Assembly (NCBI GenBank): GCA_002419025.1
Contig: DIFG01000039.1
Span: 1 to 7,762, forward strand
Length of the DNA: 7,762 nt
Source of the DNA: Deltaproteobacteria bacterium UBA5754
Lineage (GTDB): Bacteria > Desulfobacterota > Dissulfuribacteria > Dissulfuribacterales > UBA5754
Direction: 5' to 3'
Under the pieces are notes generated by a model. The model ran no database searches and had not been told where the DNA came from. It was given only the letters and a program-made list of their open reading frames with translations. This document shows positions 5,756 through 7,762 of this stretch, piece by piece. How positions within the stretch are numbered: the stretch's first letter is position 1; every line of letters starts with the position of its first letter. The translations under genes were made by a program, and so were the position numbers.

Positions 5756-7123
5756 CTAACCCGCCCAGCCCTTTGGATATCCTTTGACTGTGATGTTCTC
5801 GACCCTGACCACGCGCACAGGGGCGTCATCCATGAAGAGCTGGGCGATCTGCTTGGTCTCGGCCAAGAATTTTTGCCTTGCGGCGCCGGCAAGCACTGTA
5901 CGGGGCAAGGCCTCGATCTTCAAGGGATCGACGAAAGTTCCGTTCTGCTTCACCCGGTAGTCGAGGTGGGGCCCGGTGGCAAGGCCGCTTGCACCAACTC
6001 CTCCTATGACCTGGCCTTGTTTCACGTGCGCCCCTTTCTTGATTCCGGTGCCGAACCGGGAAAGGTGGGCGTAGTACGTCTCGTATCCACCTGCGTGCTT
6101 AAGGATCACGATCCTGCCGTACCCCCTCTGCCATCCCACATATTCGACGCTTCCATCGGCAGCGGCCATGACCGGGGTCCCGATGGGTGCGGCAAGATCG
6201 ATTCCGTGGTGGGGCCGGTGGACGCCGAGTATGGGATGGAGGCGGCTATTGGAAAAACTGGAGGTGATGCGAAAGACGGGAAGTGGCGAGCGTAGAAAGG
6301 ATGAGGCGAGATCCTTGCCTGAGCCGTCGAAATACCGGTCTTCTCCATCGACCGTGTGGAGATAGGCCTCGTACTCTCCTGATGCCCCCTCGAACTTAGC
6401 CGCAAGGATCCTTCCGTATCCCAGCAAGGAGCCCTCCTGGGAGAATCGCTCAAATACGAGAGAAAAGCGGTCTCCGCCCCGGACCTCACGGTTGAAATCG
6501 ATACGCGAGGAAAAAATGCGTGCGTATGCCGTGACAAGCCGATCACTCATTCCGGCCCGGTGGAACGCATCGAAAAGCGAGTCCTCGATGGTTCCGGAGA
6601 TCTTCACCACCTCCTTGTCGAGATGGACGGGCTCTTTGCTGACTTGATAGGATTCGTCATCAGCGGACTTGAGTGTATAGATCTCGAATGGATTCCTCTC
6701 GTAGGTACACCTCAGGAGCTGTCCTGCATAGTCGATCGCGAGAGTAAATCTTTCCCCGGGTCTGCAGGTCCGGAAATTGATGTGGCGAGAAAGGGACTCT
6801 ATGATGGACTCCCGAATGGAATAGTCCAATTGCAGCCGGGCCAGCGCCTGGGAAAAGGTCTCACCTGTCCTGAGGGCGTCCTGAATGACCGTCTCCTTCT
6901 CCAATGGGTCCTTATGTACGAGAGGATCAGGGGCCGATGAGACAAGAGATGAGACAAGATTGGGTGGGGGGGAGGGATTCAGGCCCTCACAGGAGACCGA
7001 ATGGATCGAAGGAAACGTTTCATCAAGGGTCTTTCGGAGACCCTCGCCGAGGAAGGATGCACCCTCAACGCAGCAGAAAAAAACGACGAACGGCGCGAGG
7101 TCGCGGGGACGGAAAAATTTCAT
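5756..7123 (-). CDS. M23 peptidase-family protein (MepM/YebA-like murein endopeptidase)
   Basis: A 455-aa envelope protein related to MepM, which cuts peptidoglycan cross-links. Residues 9-27 form a hydrophobic N-terminal anchor or signal. Residues about 76-165 look like the OapA/LysM-like part, about 172-285 the second Csd3-like domain (GTIEDSLFDAFHRAGM, then FLRSPLPVFRITSSFS), and about 290-405 the LytM catalytic domain. In that domain HxxxD (H305, D309) and the YAHL His (H353) are present, but the final HxH reads GPHLDYR (H386, D388), so Asp replaces the usual third zinc ligand. It may bind metal with Asp or may have lost activity; related sequences with this change may form a subgroup. 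The start ATG 7123 has AGGAGG 9 nt upstream (7133-7138). The gene is followed 2 nt later by the lytic transglycosylase, suggesting joint wall remodelling. A tail of about 50 residues follows the catalytic domain. Confidence 0.9.
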   Translation of the reverse strand: MKFFRPRDLAPFVVFFCCVEGASFLGEGLRKTLDETFPSIHSVSCEGLNPSPPPNLVSSLVSSAPDPLVHKDPLEKETVIQDALRTGETFSQALARLQLDYSIRESIIESLSRHINFRTCRPGERFTLAIDYAGQLLRCTYERNPFEIYTLKSADDESYQVSKEPVHLDKEVVKISGTIEDSLFDAFHRAGMSDRLVTAYARIFSSRIDFNREVRGGDRFSLVFERFSQEGSLLGYGRILAAKFEGASGEYEAYLHTVDGEDRYFDGSGKDLASSFLRSPLPVFRITSSFSNSRLHPILGVHRPHHGIDLAAPIGTPVMAAADGSVEYVGWQRGYGRIVILKHAGGYETYYAHLSRFGTGIKKGAHVKQGQVIGGVGASGLATGPHLDYRVKQNGTFVDPLKIEALPRTVLAGAARQKFLAETKQIAQLFMDDAPVRVVRVENITVKGYPKGWAG

Positions 7124-7193
7124 GCGCTCTTGCCTCCTGGTCGTTCTAATTGTGGGGTCACTCTAAGCGATGAACGAAGATTCATCAACCTTT

Positions 7194-7607
7194 CTACGTT
7201 GATGCAGTCTTGCGGTCTCCCAAGGTCTGTACCCACACCTTTCTGTTCCGTGGTCCGTCGTATTCACAGAAAAAGACCTTCTGCCAGGTCCCGAGACACA
7301 TTCGCGCCCCGGAGACGATGACCTGGACGCTCGAACCCGTAAGCGTCGCCTTGATATGGGCCGGGGAATTTCCTTCAAGATGATGGTAGTCGAAATCCTC
7401 CGGGACGACCTCTTTCAGGGCCGAGACAATGTCCAGGGCTACGGCTGGATCCGCCCCCTCGTTTATGGTCACCCCTGCGGTCGTGTGAGGGACGAAAACC
7501 ACTACCGTTCCTTCCATGAGGCCTTCTTCCTTGACGATACGAGCCACATCTCCTGTGATGTCCACGAACTCGTGCCTTTTTCGAGTGGTGACTCCGAATT
7601 CCTTCAT
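7194..7607 (-). CDS. yjbQ: YjbQ/UPF0047 family protein
   Basis: A small cytosolic protein of 137 aa, the usual family length. The family signature is clear: VPHTTAGVTINE (39-50), YHHLEGNSPAHIKA (74-87) and LGTWQKVFFCEYDGPRNRK (105-123), with conserved His residues H41, H75, H76 and H84 grouped as in a metal site. E. coli YjbQ has been reported to have thiamine phosphate synthase activity when overproduced, but its physiological role is unclear, so no function is asserted here. The start ATG 7607 has GGAGGG 10 nt upstream (7618-7623). It is the first gene of the minus-strand run, and 70 nt with no strong terminator separate it from the M23 gene, so read-through is likely. Its upstream region is repeat sequence. 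Confidence 0.9.
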   Translation of the reverse strand: MKEFGVTTRKRHEFVDITGDVARIVKEEGLMEGTVVVFVPHTTAGVTINEGADPAVALDIVSALKEVVPEDFDYHHLEGNSPAHIKATLTGSSVQVIVSGARMCLGTWQKVFFCEYDGPRNRKVWVQTLGDRKTAST

Positions 7608-7631
7608 GATGACACAACCCTCCGTCTTGCA

Positions 7632-7762
7632 TCGGCATTTTTCCTGTCTGTTCCCGCTGGAAAAACCCGCTTCTCACGGCGTTGCTTCAATTTTCCAGTC
7701 CATGCGGTATACGCTAATACGCCTCATTCCTGGAAAGTTGGCTCTTCGTCATTTCGTGTGGA
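7632..7762 (-). repeat. Right copy of the ~130-bp dispersed repeat, uninterrupted
   Basis: Read on the minus strand, this is the continuous counterpart of the segment at 1-270, facing inward like it. Blocks in order are GAGCCAA (7744-7738), CTTTCCAGGAATGAGGC (7737-7721), GCGTATACCGCATG (7714-7701), GGGTTTTTCCAGCGG (7668-7654) and CAGGAAAAATGCCGA (7646-7632). It forms nearly the whole upstream region of the yjbQ-like gene, so any promoter of the minus-strand genes that lies in the window would be within or just after it. It runs to the very end of the window, so its outer limit is unknown. I see no believable coding frame. Confidence 0.7.
7657..7698 (-). other. Inverted repeat inside the right repeat copy
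   Basis: On the minus strand CTGGAAAA (7698-7691) and TTTTCCAG (7664-7657) are perfect 8-bp complements around a 26-nt loop. Arm and loop lengths equal those of the inverted repeat at 213-254 in the left copy, though the arm sequences differ and the position in the alignment is shifted by about 7 nt. It may fold in the leader RNA of the yjbQ-like gene; no function is known. Confidence 0.4.

Noticed and set aside
5181..5759. 192-codon plus-strand open frame opposite the transglycosylase gene
   Set aside because: It is a shadow of a gene whose catalytic motifs are all clear on the minus strand.
7169..7186. Hairpin GATGAA/TTCATC between the yjbQ-like and M23 genes
   Set aside because: A 6-bp stem with no T run is not enough for a terminator.

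Overview
The window holds six complete genes on the minus strand, one complete gene on the plus strand that converges on them, and dispersed repeats at both ends. It looks like bacterial chromosome from a GC-rich Gram-negative. The evidence is a periplasmic lytic transglycosylase with a signal peptide, a MepM-type M23 protein and a WbpL-type O-antigen initiating transferase. The protein style and the repeat types recall Desulfobacterota (former Deltaproteobacteria), but this placement is an inference from memory and is not secure. I see no tRNA, rRNA, CRISPR array, transposase or phage gene.

Layout. Positions 1-264 are intergenic and made of nested repeats. 265-1350 (+) encodes a polyprenyl-phosphate sugar-1-phosphate transferase. 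The minus strand, read from right to left in its own 5'->3' direction, carries: a YjbQ/UPF0047 protein (7607-7194); an M23 peptidase-family protein (7123-5756); an MltB-type lytic transglycosylase (5753-4842); an M24 aminopeptidase-like protein (4873-3674); a regulatory leader with a 35-codon ORF and an intrinsic terminator (about 3619-3512); pyrB (3515-2568); and pyrC (2571-1264). Spacings are tight: 2 nt between M23 and MltB, a 32-nt overlap between MltB and M24, and a 4-nt GTGA overlap between pyrB and pyrC. Positions 7608-7762 are again repeat sequence.

How the genes work together. YjbQ, M23, MltB and M24 form a compact run with two cell-wall enzymes in the middle. PyrB and PyrC carry out steps 2 and 3 of UMP synthesis. 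The transferase at the left uses UDP-sugars to start a surface glycan, so it consumes pyrimidine nucleotides, but it lies on the opposite strand and need not be co-regulated.

The most interesting signal is the pyrB leader. A short ORF contains a T-rich stretch and then a perfect 13-bp hairpin with a T run, and it ends in an ATGA overlap with the pyrB start. This is the architecture of the enterobacterial pyrL-pyrBI attenuator, with no resemblance in sequence that would suggest simple homology. The pyrB Shine-Dalgarno sequence also lies inside the hairpin's 3' arm. The second signal is a pair of diverged, inward-facing copies of a roughly 130-bp repeat at the two ends of the window. The left copy is split by about 145 bp of other palindromic repeat sequence.
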